A stretch of DNA of 64,000 nt from Chrysogorgia sp. JL179-B06. Lineage: Eukaryota > Cnidaria > Anthozoa > Scleralcyonacea > Chrysogorgiidae. Shown piece by piece: positions 63,686 through 64,000 of this stretch. The notes beneath the pieces are model-generated. The model was not told where the DNA came from. It made no database searches and saw nothing but the letters and a program-made list of their open reading frames with translations. A program made the position numbers and the translations under genes. Location: positions 3,653,501-3,717,500 of the forward strand of contig JAYKKM010000351.1 of the NCBI GenBank assembly GCA_035772405.1, read 5' to 3'. The number at the start of each line of letters is the position of its first letter. Position 1 is the first letter of the stretch.

Positions 63686-63740
63686 CGATACGTTCCACGA
63701 CCTTCTGGGAAATCATGGGACAGCAACCAATCTTTTACTT
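63686..63740 (-). CDS. First visible exon of a SAM-like domain
   Basis: 55-nt exon between acceptor ATGTTCAG and donor CG/GTAAGT: EVKDWLLSHDFPEGRGTYR. The phase matches the next exon (CG + T). V-x-D-W-L ... F-x-E is a common SAM-domain start. Probably an upstream part of the kinase-like gene; inferred from strand and distance. Confidence 0.4.
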
Positions 63741-64000
63741 CTGAACATAAAAATGTTGTCTGGAAGCATCCATATTGATGTAGCACGATGTAGCTGGTTA
63801 AGTCTAACTCGCAAAACGGTTCAAATGTATGATGTATCTACTAACCAGAATGGCCCATATTTATACTATTGTCTTACTGGCCATACATGACACTTGAAAT
63901 TCGATAGATAATATTCTCGACCAATAAAAACTATCGAGAAGATAATATCAATGCTTTCACGCGCGTCGCTTTAACACGCGCGAGCCGATTACACAGAGAG
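63741..64000. other. Non-coding end of window
   Basis: A short inverted repeat (TATTCTCGACCAATAAAAAC with TATCGAGAAGATAATATC) near 63910-63950; nothing else. Confidence 0.3.

Overview
This window looks like nuclear DNA of an early-branching marine invertebrate, most likely a sponge or cnidarian; the phylum is inference. It is AT-rich and full of repeats: inverted-repeat MITEs, tRNA-derived SINEs, two CR1/Jockey-type LINEs, a BEL/Pao fragment, satellites and long (TA)n tracts. GT-AG exon structures can be seen in the few non-mobile genes.

The main object, about 1.4-22 kb, is an endogenous Polinton/Maverick or adintovirus-like element. It carries a packaging ATPase (1471-2147), two small basic-then-hydrophobic proteins resembling adenovirus pX (2377-2607 and 8028-8159), an adenain-type protease (2621-3175), a capsid protein of the F54H12.2-like family (6742-8024), a penton-like protein (9104-9981) and a DDE integrase (9978-10850). 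No family-B DNA polymerase was found. Most minus-strand genes are packed with overlapping stop/start codons (ATGA, TAATG, or 8 nt), which is unusual for animal DNA. Nearly all long frames carry frameshifts, many at homopolymers. Apparent host exons show the same kind of break, so some may be assembly indels rather than decay.

Two parts of this element look new. First, it contains a Fic-domain gene (signature HPFSDGNGRIGK) split by a 3.67-kb Tigger/pogo transposon (12033-15702). That transposon carries a divergently transcribed HIRAN-domain gene and a nested TTAA-flanked MITE. Second, 16.3-22 kb holds an array of roughly nine to eleven paralogous, mostly 75-120-residue proteins. They are arranged in small operon-like runs behind TATA-box promoters, two of which are near-identical copies. 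The family is not one I recognise; its pattern suggests a small all-beta, possibly OB-like, fold.

The remainder (22-64 kb) is host sequence crowded with mobile elements. Notable items are LINEs at 32.5-34.5 kb and 40.3-42.6 kb; a BEL/Pao pol terminus at 36.6 kb next to an 8-copy minisatellite; a RecQ-like helicase fragment (45.9-46.4 kb); a three-exon gene with two or three disabling changes (46.95-49.24 kb); a 200-bp satellite (57.6-58.5 kb); a GC-rich hairpin-bearing repeat (56.2-56.9 kb); and a probable multi-exon SAM-like/coiled-coil/kinase-like gene on the minus strand (59-63.7 kb). A possible first exon of an SLC16-like transporter lies near 32.2 kb.
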